DNA of 45,762 nucleotides from Streptomyces sp. ISL-12 (lineage in GTDB: Bacteria > Actinomycetota > Actinomycetes > Streptomycetales > Streptomycetaceae). The stretch spans positions 1 to 45,762 of the forward strand of contig NZ_JAGGOO010000095.1 in NCBI RefSeq assembly GCF_018614415.1, read 5' to 3'. The translations under genes were made by a program, and so were the position numbers. How positions within the stretch are numbered: position 1 is the first letter of the stretch; the number at the start of each line of letters is the position of its first letter. A model generated the notes under the pieces. That model was given only the letters and a program-made list of their open reading frames with translations, was not told the DNA's origin and made no database searches. Shown one piece after another: positions 23,752 to 30,948 of the stretch.

Positions 23752-24161
23752 GGCTTCTTCTCCGGGGCGATCTCGGCGATCAGGCCCTCGACCAGGGTCT
23801 TGATCTCGTCGCGGATCGGGCGTACGGCCTCGACGCCCTGGCCGGCCGGGTCCTCGAGCTTCCAGTCCAGGTAGCGCTTGCCGGGGAAGACGGGGCAGGT
23901 GTCGCCGCACCCCATCGTGATGCAGACGTCGGACTCCTTGACCGCGTCGACGGTAAGGATCTTCGGGGTCTCGGCGGAGATGTCGATGCCGACCTCGGCC
24001 ATGGCCTCGACGGCGGCCGGGTTCACGGCAGTGCCAGGGTTGGAGCCTGCGGAGCGGACCTCGACGCGGTCTCCGGCCAGGTGGGTCAGCCAGGCGGCGG
24101 CCATCTGCGAGCGGCCGGCGTTGTGGACGCAGACGAACAGGACGGAGGGCTTGTCGGACAT
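23748..24161 (-). CDS. arsC: Arsenate reductase, low-molecular-weight phosphatase type
   Basis: This is a 137-residue enzyme that reduces arsenate to arsenite. The active-site P-loop is VCVHNAGRSQMAAAW (CX5R). The redox cysteines are in VCITMGCGDTCPVFPGKRYL, and the C-terminal PIRDEIKTLVEGL closes the fold. The first catalytic Cys plus GCGDTC is the pattern of thioredoxin/mycothiol-linked ArsC of Gram-positives. It precedes arsT, with which it overlaps. Four 8-bp tandem repeats lie just upstream of its ribosome site. Confidence 0.9.
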   Translation of the reverse strand: MSDKPSVLFVCVHNAGRSQMAAAWLTHLAGDRVEVRSAGSNPGTAVNPAAVEAMAEVGIDISAETPKILTVDAVKESDVCITMGCGDTCPVFPGKRYLDWKLEDPAGQGVEAVRPIRDEIKTLVEGLIAEIAPEKKP

Positions 24162-24172
24162 CGTTCTTCCCT

Positions 24173-24204
24173 TGGTGAAGTGGTGAAGTGGTGAAGTGGT
24201 GAAG
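24173..24204. repeat. Four tandem copies of an 8-bp unit
   Basis: TGGTGAAG is repeated four times without gaps between the two arsenate reductase genes, ending 11 bases before the arsC start. On the transcribed strand the unit is CTTCACCA. It may set the spacing or structure of the leader, or be a slippage-prone tract. Confidence 0.8.
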
Positions 24205-24233
24205 CGGATCAGCAGGTGGGGCGGACAGTGTCG

Positions 24234-24869
24234 TCAGGCGTCCGGGAGGGCGGCCAGGAGGTCGGTGATGCGGGCGTCTATGTCGCCCAGGATGGTGCGT
24301 ACGACGCCGATCGGGGCACCGTCGGGGTCGGCGACGGGCCAGTCGAGGTAGTGCCGGCCGGGGACCACGGGGCAGGCGTCGCCGCAGCCCATCGTGATGA
24401 CGTAGTCGGCGGCCTCGACGACCTCACTGGTCAGGGGCTTGGGGTAGGCGTCCATGACGGCCAGGCCCGCTTCCAGGAGCACCTGGGCGACGTGCGGTTC
24501 GAGTTCGGCGGCCGGGTCGGTCCCGGCGGAGGAGACGACCACGCGTTCGCCCGCCCGGTGGGCCAGGAGGGCGGCGGCCATCTGCGAGCGGCCGGCGTTG
24601 TGCCCGCACACGAACAGCACGCGTACCGCGGCGCCGGGGCCCGGCGTCTGGGTGTGGGCGAGAGCGTCGAGGCGCTCCGCGGTCAGGCGCTCGGCCAGCA
24701 CCACCAGGTGAGTACGGACCCGGGCGTTCTCGGCGAGGAGCCGATAGGAGTCGGTGAGCAGCTGCTGCACGGTCTCCACGGAGAAGTGCGCTTGGTGGCG
24801 GGAGGCGAGGCGCGCGGCCCCGGCGCTGAGCCGCTCGTCGGGCCAGGCGGGAGGTGGTGAGACGGACAT
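24234..24869 (-). CDS. Arsenate-mycothiol transferase with N-terminal three-helix domain
   Basis: This is a 211-residue protein. The C-terminal ~130 residues are an ArsC of the phosphatase fold: VLFVCGHNAGRSQMAAALLA (P-loop), VITMGCGDACPVVPGRHYLD. The first ~75 residues (ARLASRHQAHFSVETVQQLL, DSYRLLAENARVRTHLVVLA) form the three-helix bundle known in actinobacterial ArsC1'-type proteins, which use mycothiol. It is the first gene of the leftward ars operon and faces arsR across a 75-bp region. Having both ArsC kinds gives two thiol routes for arsenate reduction. Confidence 0.85.
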   Translation of the reverse strand: MSVSPPPAWPDERLSAGAARLASRHQAHFSVETVQQLLTDSYRLLAENARVRTHLVVLAERLTAERLDALAHTQTPGPGAAVRVLFVCGHNAGRSQMAAALLAHRAGERVVVSSAGTDPAAELEPHVAQVLLEAGLAVMDAYPKPLTSEVVEAADYVITMGCGDACPVVPGRHYLDWPVADPDGAPIGVVRTILGDIDARITDLLAALPDA

Positions 24870-24944
24870 GGGAACCCCTTCGACGGGCCCAGCAAGTTCA
24901 GTGCGGACTGGTGTCAGTGCCGAATGATGTGACAGTATCAGTCC
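24870..24944. promoter_or_regulatory. Divergent ars promoter region with repeated ATCAGT/ACTGAT-like motifs
   Basis: The 75 bases between the two divergent ars genes, running into the arsR start, contain GTGTCAGTG, ATCAGTCC and, past the start, ACACTGAT. Together they make imperfect dyads of the size ArsR repressors bind. Both operons start here, so one ArsR site could control both. The exact operator was not defined. Confidence 0.5.
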
Positions 24945-25253
24945 ATGATGACGTCAGTCGACACTGATCTGATCCGGGTTCTGGCCGACCCGCTCAGGCT
25001 GAAGATCGTGACCCTGCTCGCCCGCGAGACCCTGTGCACCACGCACCTGGTCGAGGAGACCGGCGCCAAGCAGACCAACCTCTCCAACCACATGAAGATC
25101 CTGCGCGAGGCCGGCGTGGTGGACACCGAGCCCTGCGGCCGGTTCATCTACTACAAGCTGCGCCCCGAGGTCCTGGCCGGGCTCTCCGAGCAGTTCGCCG
25201 CGCTCGCCGACTCCGCCCGCACCGCTGCCGAGAACAAGAGGGCCTGCCCGTGA
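24945..25253 (+). CDS. arsR1: ArsR-family repressor 1
   Basis: This is a 102-residue winged helix-turn-helix repressor. LIRVLADPLRLKIVTLLA, then THLVEETGAKQTNLSNHMKI (recognition helix), then FIYYKLRPE (wing) are standard. The usual ELCVCDL arsenite site is replaced by ETLCTTHL, with one Cys; other Cys are in EPCGRF and the C-terminal RACP. The inducer site therefore may use a different Cys set from classical ArsR. ATG 24945 or the next ATG starts it. The stop overlaps the arsB start (GTGA). Confidence 0.9.
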   Translation: MMTSVDTDLIRVLADPLRLKIVTLLARETLCTTHLVEETGAKQTNLSNHMKILREAGVVDTEPCGRFIYYKLRPEVLAGLSEQFAALADSARTAAENKRACP

Positions 25254-26368
25254 CCTCCACCGAGCCCACCACCGCCCCCACCCAGGGCGCCGGCCCGGCC
25301 GGGGACGACTCGATCGTCAAGAAGCTATCCACCCTGGACCGCTACCTCGCGGTGTGGATCCTGTTGGCCATGGCTGTCGGCCTGGGCCTGGGCCGCCTCA
25401 TCCCGGGGATGAACGACGCGCTCGCGAAGATCGAGATCGGCGGGATCTCCCTGCCGATCGCGCTCGGCCTGCTGGTCATGATGTACCCGGTCCTCGCGAA
25501 GGTCCGCTACGACCGGCTCGACCGCGTGACCAGCGACCGCAAGCTGCTCATCTCCTCGCTGGTCATCAACTGGATCGTCGGCCCCGCCGTCATGTTCGCG
25601 CTGGCGTGGATCTTCCTGCCGGACCTGCCCGAGTACCGCACCGGGCTGATCATCGTCGGGCTGGCCCGCTGCATCGCCATGGTCATCATCTGGAACGACC
25701 TCGCCTGCGGCGACCGCGAGGCCGCCGCCGTCCTCGTCGCACTGAACTCGGTCTTCCAGGTCATCGCGTTCGGCCTGCTGGGCTGGTTCTACCTCGACCT
25801 GCTGCCGCGCTGGATGAACCTCGGAGACGGCCAGGGCCTGGACGTATCCGTCTGGCACATCGCGCTGAACGTCGTCATCTTCCTCGGCATCCCGCTGCTG
25901 GCTGGCTTCCTCACCCGCCGCATCGGCGAACAGAAGATGGGCCGCGAGAAGTACGAGGCGAAGTTCCTGCCCAAGATCGGCCCCTGGGCCCTGTACGGGC
26001 TGCTGTTCACGATCGTCATCCTCTTCGCCCTGCAGGGAAAGACCATCACCTCGCAGCCGCTGGACGTGGTGCGGATCGCGCTGCCGCTGCTGGTCTACTT
26101 CGCGATCATGTTCTTCGGCACGTTCCTGCTCGGCAAGGGCCTGGGCCTGGCCTACGACCGCACCACGACGCTGGCGTTCACCGCGGCGGGCAACAACTTC
26201 GAGCTGGCCATCGCGGTCGCCATCGCCACCTTCGGCGTCACCTCCGGCCAGGCCCTGTCCGGCGTCGTCGGGCCACTCATCGAGGTCCCGGTGCTGATCG
26301 GCCTGGTCTACGTCGCGCTCGCCTGGCGAAAGAAGTTCGCCGCCGACGCGGTGACGACGGCCCCATGA
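25250..26368 (+). CDS. arsB: Arsenite efflux transporter, Acr3 type
   Basis: This is a 372-residue membrane protein with ten hydrophobic segments, the exporter of As(III). Hallmarks are WILLAMAVGLGLGRLIPG, MMYPVLAKVRYD, GLARCIAMVIIWNDLACGD (with the essential Cys of Acr3), ALNSVFQVIAFG, AAGNNFELAIAVAIATFG and GPLIEVPVLIGLVYVAL. Length fits Acr3, not the 430-residue ArsB antiporter; Acr3 genes in Streptomyces are often called arsB. GTG 25250 overlaps arsR1 and the stop overlaps arsO, so arsR1-arsB-arsO are one unit. Confidence 0.93.
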   Translation: MTSTEPTTAPTQGAGPAGDDSIVKKLSTLDRYLAVWILLAMAVGLGLGRLIPGMNDALAKIEIGGISLPIALGLLVMMYPVLAKVRYDRLDRVTSDRKLLISSLVINWIVGPAVMFALAWIFLPDLPEYRTGLIIVGLARCIAMVIIWNDLACGDREAAAVLVALNSVFQVIAFGLLGWFYLDLLPRWMNLGDGQGLDVSVWHIALNVVIFLGIPLLAGFLTRRIGEQKMGREKYEAKFLPKIGPWALYGLLFTIVILFALQGKTITSQPLDVVRIALPLLVYFAIMFFGTFLLGKGLGLAYDRTTTLAFTAAGNNFELAIAVAIATFGVTSGQALSGVVGPLIEVPVLIGLVYVALAWRKKFAADAVTTAP

Positions 26369-27423
26369 CAGACCGAGTCGACGTGGTGGTGGTCGGCGGC
26401 GGCCAGGCTGGGCTCGCCGCCGGCTACCACCTGCGCCGCCAGGGCCTGGACTTCACCGTCCTGGACGCCGATCCGGCGCCGGGCGGGTCCTGGCAGCACA
26501 TGTGGGACTCCCTGCACCTGTTCTCCCCGGCCGAGCACTCATCGCTGCCTGGGCGGCTCATGCCCGCCCAGGCGGGCGAGCTCTACCCGGACGCCGGGCA
26601 CGTGGTGGACTACCTCGCCGACTACGAAAAGCGCTACGACCTGCCGGTCCGGCACGGCACCCGCGTGGACGCCGTACGCCGTGACGGCGAGGCGCTCCTG
26701 GTCGAGGCGGACACCGGCACCTGGCGGGCCAGGGCGGTCATTAGCGCGACCGGCACCTGGTCGCGGCCCTTCCTCCCCGCCGTTCCCGGCCGCGGCCTCT
26801 TCGCCGGTCGGCAACTGCACACGGTGAACTACCGCTCCCCGGCCGACTTCACCGGGCAGCGGGTCATCGTGGTCGGAGGAGGGAACTCCGGCGCCCAGAT
26901 CGCCGCCGACCTCGCCCTGGACGGCCACATCGAGGTGACATGGGTCACCCAGCGCCCGCCGCGTTTCCTGGCCGATGACATCGACGGCCGTGCCCTGTTC
27001 GACGTGGCCACCGCCCGCCGCCGCGCCCTCGAGGAGGGCCGCAGCGACACCGGCGGGGTCGCCTCGCTCGGCGACATCGTCGCCGTGCCGCCCGTCCGCG
27101 CCGCTCGCGACGCGGGATTCCTTGTCGCGAAGCCGATGTTCTCCCAACTCACCGCCGACGGCGTCCGCTGGGCCGACGCCAGCCACGCCAGGGCGGACGC
27201 AATCATCTGGTGCACCGGCTTCCGCCCGGCGCTCGCCCATCTCGCCCCGCTGAACCTGCGCAGTGCGCGCGGACACATTCCCACCGACGGCACGCGCGCG
27301 CTCGGCGAAGCGCGGCTGCACCTGCTCGGCTACGGCGACTGGACCGGCCCGGCGTCAGCCACTCTCATCGGTGTCGGTCGCCCGGCCCGCGACGCCGCCC
27401 GCGCGATCGCACAGCTGCTCTGA
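26365..27423 (+). CDS. arsO: ArsO-type flavin-dependent monooxygenase
   Basis: This is a 352-residue flavoprotein. The FAD motif is VVVVGGGQAGLAAGYHL, followed by GGSWQHMWDSLHLFSPAEHS and LPGRLMP. The NADPH motif is VIVVGGGNSGAQIAADLA, and the second FAD-linked segment is AIIWCTGFRPAL. This layout is that of the ArsO/CzcO-like monooxygenases found in Streptomyces ars operons, thought to oxidise trivalent arsenicals or act in arsenic thiol redox. It is the third gene of the arsR1-arsB-arsO unit (ATGA overlap). It ends three bases before the oppositely oriented acetyltransferase gene. Confidence 0.85.
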   Translation: MTDRVDVVVVGGGQAGLAAGYHLRRQGLDFTVLDADPAPGGSWQHMWDSLHLFSPAEHSSLPGRLMPAQAGELYPDAGHVVDYLADYEKRYDLPVRHGTRVDAVRRDGEALLVEADTGTWRARAVISATGTWSRPFLPAVPGRGLFAGRQLHTVNYRSPADFTGQRVIVVGGGNSGAQIAADLALDGHIEVTWVTQRPPRFLADDIDGRALFDVATARRRALEEGRSDTGGVASLGDIVAVPPVRAARDAGFLVAKPMFSQLTADGVRWADASHARADAIIWCTGFRPALAHLAPLNLRSARGHIPTDGTRALGEARLHLLGYGDWTGPASATLIGVGRPARDAARAIAQLL

Positions 27424-27426
27424 GGG

Positions 27427-27951
27427 TCACGTGACGGCGGTGCTGCGGCGCTCGATGAGGACGACATCGCGCCAGACGCCCTGATGGCAACCGATTCGCT
27501 CCCGGGTGCCGATGACACGGAAGCCAGCCCGCTGGTGAACAGCGAGGCTGGCAGCGTTCTCGGGGAAGATCCCGGCCTGGATGGTCCAGATCCCGGCCTG
27601 CTCGGTGGAGTCGATCAGCGCCTTGAGCAGGGCGGAGGCGATGCCACGGCCGCGAGCGGAGGGGTGAACGTAGACGGAATGCTCGACCACTCCCGCATAC
27701 GCGCACCGGTCCGAGACCCTGCTTGCGGCGACCCAGCCCAGCACCGCCCCGCTCTCGTCGAGGGCGGCGAAGCGGTGCTCGGGCAGCTTCGCGGCGTCGA
27801 ACGCCTCCCAGGACGGTGGGCTGGTCTCGAAGGTGGCGTTGCCCTCGTCGATGCCCGCCTGGTAGATGCCCAGCACCTGCTCGGCATGCTCCCCGGTCAG
27901 CGGTACGATCACCGCACTCAGCGCCCCGCTCACTGTCTTCCCCTCCGTCAT
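27427..27951 (-). CDS. GNAT acetyltransferase, PAT/ArsN1-like
   Basis: This is a 174-residue N-acetyltransferase. GNATFETSPPSWEAFDAAKL, EHRFAALDESGAVLGWVAAS, VYVHPSARGRGIASALL (acetyl-CoA loop), IWTIQAGIFPENAASLAVHQ and AGFRVIGTRERIGCHQGVWR are those of the phosphinothricin-acetyltransferase group. ArsN1 proteins of this group acetylate the arsenic antibiotic arsinothricin. Location inside an ars cluster, divergent from nothing and downstream of arsR2, supports that reading; phosphinothricin resistance is the alternative. It probably shares a transcript with arsR2, with nine bases between them. Confidence 0.8.
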   Translation of the reverse strand: MTEGKTVSGALSAVIVPLTGEHAEQVLGIYQAGIDEGNATFETSPPSWEAFDAAKLPEHRFAALDESGAVLGWVAASRVSDRCAYAGVVEHSVYVHPSARGRGIASALLKALIDSTEQAGIWTIQAGIFPENAASLAVHQRAGFRVIGTRERIGCHQGVWRDVVLIERRSTAVT

Positions 27952-27960
27952 GTCCGGTCG

Positions 27961-28332
27961 TCAGGCCGCGGCCGGCAGGGTCAGCAGCTTGCCCATCGCG
28001 GCCAGCACGGACGGCTCGACGCGGTAGTAGACCCAGGTGCCGCGCCGCTCGGAGGTGAGCAGCCCGGCCTCTTTGAGCTTCTTCAGGTGGTGGGAGACGG
28101 TGGGCTGGGAGACGCCGACGTCGGAGATGTCGCACACGCACGCCTCGCCGCCCTCGTGCGAGGCCACGGCGGAGAACAGCCGCAGCCGAACCGGGTCCCC
28201 GAGCGCCTTGAACATCCGCGCCGCTGTCTCGGCCTCCTCAGCGGTCATCGGGCGTTCGGTCAGCGGCGGGCAGCACGGCACCACAACCTGACCGTCGGCT
28301 TCGAGCAGCGGCAGCACCTTGGCATTCGACAT
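27961..28332 (-). CDS. arsR2: ArsR-family repressor 2
   Basis: This is a 123-residue repressor from ATG 28332; a longer start at 28350 is possible. MFKALGDPVRLRLFSAVAS, then EACVCDISDVGVSQPTVSHH and LKKLKEAGLLTSERRGTWVY give the winged helix-turn-helix. CVC in EACVCD is the classical As(III)-binding site of ArsR. An extra CC pair (VVVPCCPPL) near the N-terminus may supply the third ligand. A dyad overlaps the start, so autorepression is likely. It differs clearly from ArsR1 in its metal site. Confidence 0.9.
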   Translation of the reverse strand: MSNAKVLPLLEADGQVVVPCCPPLTERPMTAEEAETAARMFKALGDPVRLRLFSAVASHEGGEACVCDISDVGVSQPTVSHHLKKLKEAGLLTSERRGTWVYYRVEPSVLAAMGKLLTLPAAA

Positions 28333-28356
28333 GCGTCTATGTTGACACATGTCGAA
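28325..28356. promoter_or_regulatory. arsR2 operator candidate
   Basis: TTCGACATG (28325-28333) and CATGTCGAA (28348-28356) form a perfect 9-bp inverted repeat over the arsR2 start. Between them is GTCTATGTTGAC (28335-28346), which recurs exactly at 29462-29473 in the next promoter region. A repressor site is the simplest reading. Confidence 0.6.
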
Positions 28357-28372
28357 CTAGCGCGGGAGTCCG

Positions 28373-29434
28373 TCACCGGCGCGCGAGGTGGGCGGCCAGG
28401 CGTCGGGCGATCCGTTCCGCGTCCCGGCCCACGCCGCGCAGTGAGTTCGACGACAGGCTGCGCTGCCACTCCAGTCCGACGAACGCCAGCCCCGGCACGC
28501 CGGTGGCGAGGCCCTCGCGGTGGCGGGGGTTCCGGTCGGCGTCGAGAGCGCCGTCGAGGCCGGTGAGGTAGGGCAGGTCGGGGCGGTAGCCGGTGGCGAG
28601 TACGACCATGTCGACCTCCTCCCTGCTTCCGTCCGGCCAGACGAGCTTGGCCCCGTCGGTACCGGTGAACAGCGGCCGCCGGTCGGGTCGGCCGGCGGCT
28701 ATGGCGGCCCGGTAGCGGCCGTGGTCGATGACCGGCTGCGCTGGCGGGCGCGCAAGGAACCGGCCGAGGGGCGCTGTGTCCAGGTCGGTACGGGTCGTCC
28801 AGAAGTGCAGGTCGCGGCCGAGGACGCGCTGGGCTGTGAACTTCACCGGCCCGCGGGTGGCGAGCGTGACCCGTGCCGTCTCGGCGAGCTCGGCGGCGAT
28901 CTGCACGGCGGAGTTCCCGGCCCCGACCACGACCACCCGGCGGCCGGTGAACGGGGCCGGGCTGCGGTAGTCGGCGGCGTGCAGCACCTGCCCGGTGAAC
29001 TCCTCCAGGCCCGGCAGTACCGGCCGGTGCGGGCGCCCGAAGGCCCCGGAGGCCGCCACGATGGCCCGCGTGGACAGCCGGCCGCCGCCCTCCAGTTCCA
29101 CTGCGAAGCCGTCCTCAGTGCGGCGGACCGCGGTGACGCGGCTGCCGGTGCGGATGTCAGCGTCCAGGCGGTCGGCGTAGGTGGTGAGGTAGGCGACGAC
29201 CTCGTCGCGGTGCGGGTAGCGGTCCCGGTCGGCGCCGGGGAACGGCATCCCGGGCAGGGAGCTGTACCGGGCGGGTGAGAACAGCGTGAGGCTGTCGTAG
29301 TAGTGCGGCCACGACCCGGCCGCGCGGTCGGACGCCTCCAGTACCACCGGCCGCAGCCCGCGCCGCAGCAGTGCGTGGGCGGTGGTGAGTCCGGACTGGC
29401 CACCGCCGATGACGGCAACGTCGATGCGTTCCAT
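28373..29434 (-). CDS. Second ArsO/CzcO-like flavin monooxygenase
   Basis: This is a 353-residue paralogue of the 26365-27423 product. The FAD motif is VAVIGGGQSGLTTAHALL, then GSWPHYYDSLTLFSPARYSS and LPGMPFPG. The NADPH motif is VVVVGAGNSAVQIAAELA, followed by LATGYRPDLPYL and a C-terminal LRGVGRDAERIARRLA. The differences are many, so it is not a recent duplicate. ATG 29434 has TCAGGGGGAT upstream. It runs toward arsR2 and starts in a region shared with the divergent FAD oxidoreductase, under a likely ArsR2 site. Substrate unknown; probably a trivalent or organic arsenical. Confidence 0.8.
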   Translation of the reverse strand: MERIDVAVIGGGQSGLTTAHALLRRGLRPVVLEASDRAAGSWPHYYDSLTLFSPARYSSLPGMPFPGADRDRYPHRDEVVAYLTTYADRLDADIRTGSRVTAVRRTEDGFAVELEGGGRLSTRAIVAASGAFGRPHRPVLPGLEEFTGQVLHAADYRSPAPFTGRRVVVVGAGNSAVQIAAELAETARVTLATRGPVKFTAQRVLGRDLHFWTTRTDLDTAPLGRFLARPPAQPVIDHGRYRAAIAAGRPDRRPLFTGTDGAKLVWPDGSREEVDMVVLATGYRPDLPYLTGLDGALDADRNPRHREGLATGVPGLAFVGLEWQRSLSSNSLRGVGRDAERIARRLAAHLARR

Positions 29435-29544
29435 CAGCGAATCCCCCTGAGTTCGATGAATGTCTATGTTGACGCTTATCAATACAGGTGTCATGCTGAA
29501 CCGCGCAAGCCATCGACAGATGTCGAAACACGCAAGGAGTCGCC
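29435..29544. promoter_or_regulatory. Divergent promoter region with ArsR2-like motifs
   Basis: This 110-base region between two divergent flavoprotein genes repeats GTCTATGTTGAC at 29462-29473, the same 12-mer as in the arsR2 promoter. The half-site ATGTCGAA (29520-29527) also matches the arsR2 dyad. It is AT-richer than its surroundings, as expected for promoters. Confidence 0.6.
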
Positions 29545-30948
29545 GTGAACGCGCCCGCCACCACCGAGCTGCCCGTCGTCGTGATCGGGGCCGGCCCCGC
29601 CGGTCTGGCCGCCGCTGCCCACCTGATCGACCAGGGCATCGAACCCCTGGTCCTGGAAGCTGGGCCCACCGCTGGCGCCGCGGTGCGCGAGTGGTCGCAT
29701 GTGCGGCTGTTCTCCACTTGGGGCGAGGTCGTCGACCCAGCCGCCGAGAAGCTCCTCGCCCCCACTGGCTGGACGCGGCCCGACCCGGCCACCTACCCCT
29801 CCGGCGGCGACTGGGCCGACCTTTACTTGCAGCCGCTCGCCGACGTCCTCGGCGACCGCGTCCGCGTCCGTGCGACCGTCACCGGTGTCTCCCGGGCAGG
29901 CCGGGACCGCATCGTCGACGCCGACCGGGAGCAGCAGCCGTTCGTCGTGCACATCACCTACGCCGACGGCCGTGAGGAGCGCGCCTTCGCCCGCGCTGTC
30001 ATCGACGCCTCCGGCACCTGGGCCACGCCGTCCCCGGCCGGCGGCAGCGGACTGCCCGCGCTCGGTGAGAAGGCCGCGGCCGACCGGATCACCTACCGCG
30101 TCCCGGACCTGAAGGACCCGGCCGTGCGCGCCCGGTACGCGGGCAAGCGCATCGCCGTGATCGGCTCCGGTGCCTCGGCGTTCACCGCCCTCGCCTACCT
30201 CGCCGACCTCGCCAAGTCCGACGACGGCGCGGGCACGAAGGGCGTGTGGATCCTGCGCCGGGGCATCTCCGGCTCCACCTTCGGCGGCGGAGAAGCCGAC
30301 CAGCTCCCGGCGCGCGGGGCCCTGGGCCTGGCCGCCAAGGCCGCCGTCGACGCCGGTCACGCGGACGCGGTCACCGGCTTCCGCACCGAGGCTATCGAGC
30401 GCGACGCCGACGACCGGCTGATCCTGGTCAGCGAGGACGGGCGCCGCCTGGACGCGGTCGACGAAGTGATCGTGTTGACCGGTTTCCGCCCTGACCTGTC
30501 CTTCCTCTCCGAGCTGCGCCTGGGCCTCGACGAGCGCCTCCAGGCCCCCATCGAGCTGGCTCCGCTGATCGACCCCAACCAGCACTCCTGCGGCACCGTC
30601 TACCCGCACGGCCACCGCGAGCTCTCCCACCCCGAACAGGGCGTCTACCTGGTCGGCATGAAGTCCTACGGCCGCGCCCCCACCTTCCTCGCGATGACCG
30701 GCTACGAGCAGGTCCGCTCCGTCGCCGCCGCCCTCGCCGGCGACCTGGACGCCGCCGACCGCGTCGAACTCACCCTGCCCGAGACCGGAGTCTGCGGCGG
30801 TGCGGGCCTGTTCGACGCCCCCGACGCCGCTCAGGTAGACGGCGGCGGTTGCTGCGCCCCGGCGCCGCAGCTCGTCCAGCTCGGCGCCCCGGCCGCGGTC
30901 GGCGTGGCTGCCGAAGAGGTGCCGGCAGGCGGCTGCTGCGGCTCGTGA
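29545..30948 (+). CDS. FAD-dependent oxidoreductase with Cys-rich tail
   Basis: This is a 467-residue flavoprotein. It has VVVIGAGPAGLAAAAHLIDQ, EWSHVRLFSTWGEVVDPAAE, a second nucleotide motif IAVIGSGASAFTALAYLADL, VIVLTGFRPDLSFL and a C-terminal segment VYLVGMKSYGRAPTFLAMTG. The last ~80 residues are unusual: GVCGGAGLF, GGGCCAPAP and GGCCGS give five Cys, including two CC pairs, on a flexible Gly/Ala chain. This could hold As(III) or pass it to the next gene product. It has an ars-regulated promoter and overlaps the transporter gene. Homology is to FAD-dependent oxidoreductases of ars clusters; the reaction is unproven. Confidence 0.8.
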   Translation: MNAPATTELPVVVIGAGPAGLAAAAHLIDQGIEPLVLEAGPTAGAAVREWSHVRLFSTWGEVVDPAAEKLLAPTGWTRPDPATYPSGGDWADLYLQPLADVLGDRVRVRATVTGVSRAGRDRIVDADREQQPFVVHITYADGREERAFARAVIDASGTWATPSPAGGSGLPALGEKAAADRITYRVPDLKDPAVRARYAGKRIAVIGSGASAFTALAYLADLAKSDDGAGTKGVWILRRGISGSTFGGGEADQLPARGALGLAAKAAVDAGHADAVTGFRTEAIERDADDRLILVSEDGRRLDAVDEVIVLTGFRPDLSFLSELRLGLDERLQAPIELAPLIDPNQHSCGTVYPHGHRELSHPEQGVYLVGMKSYGRAPTFLAMTGYEQVRSVAAALAGDLDAADRVELTLPETGVCGGAGLFDAPDAAQVDGGGCCAPAPQLVQLGAPAAVGVAAEEVPAGGCCGS

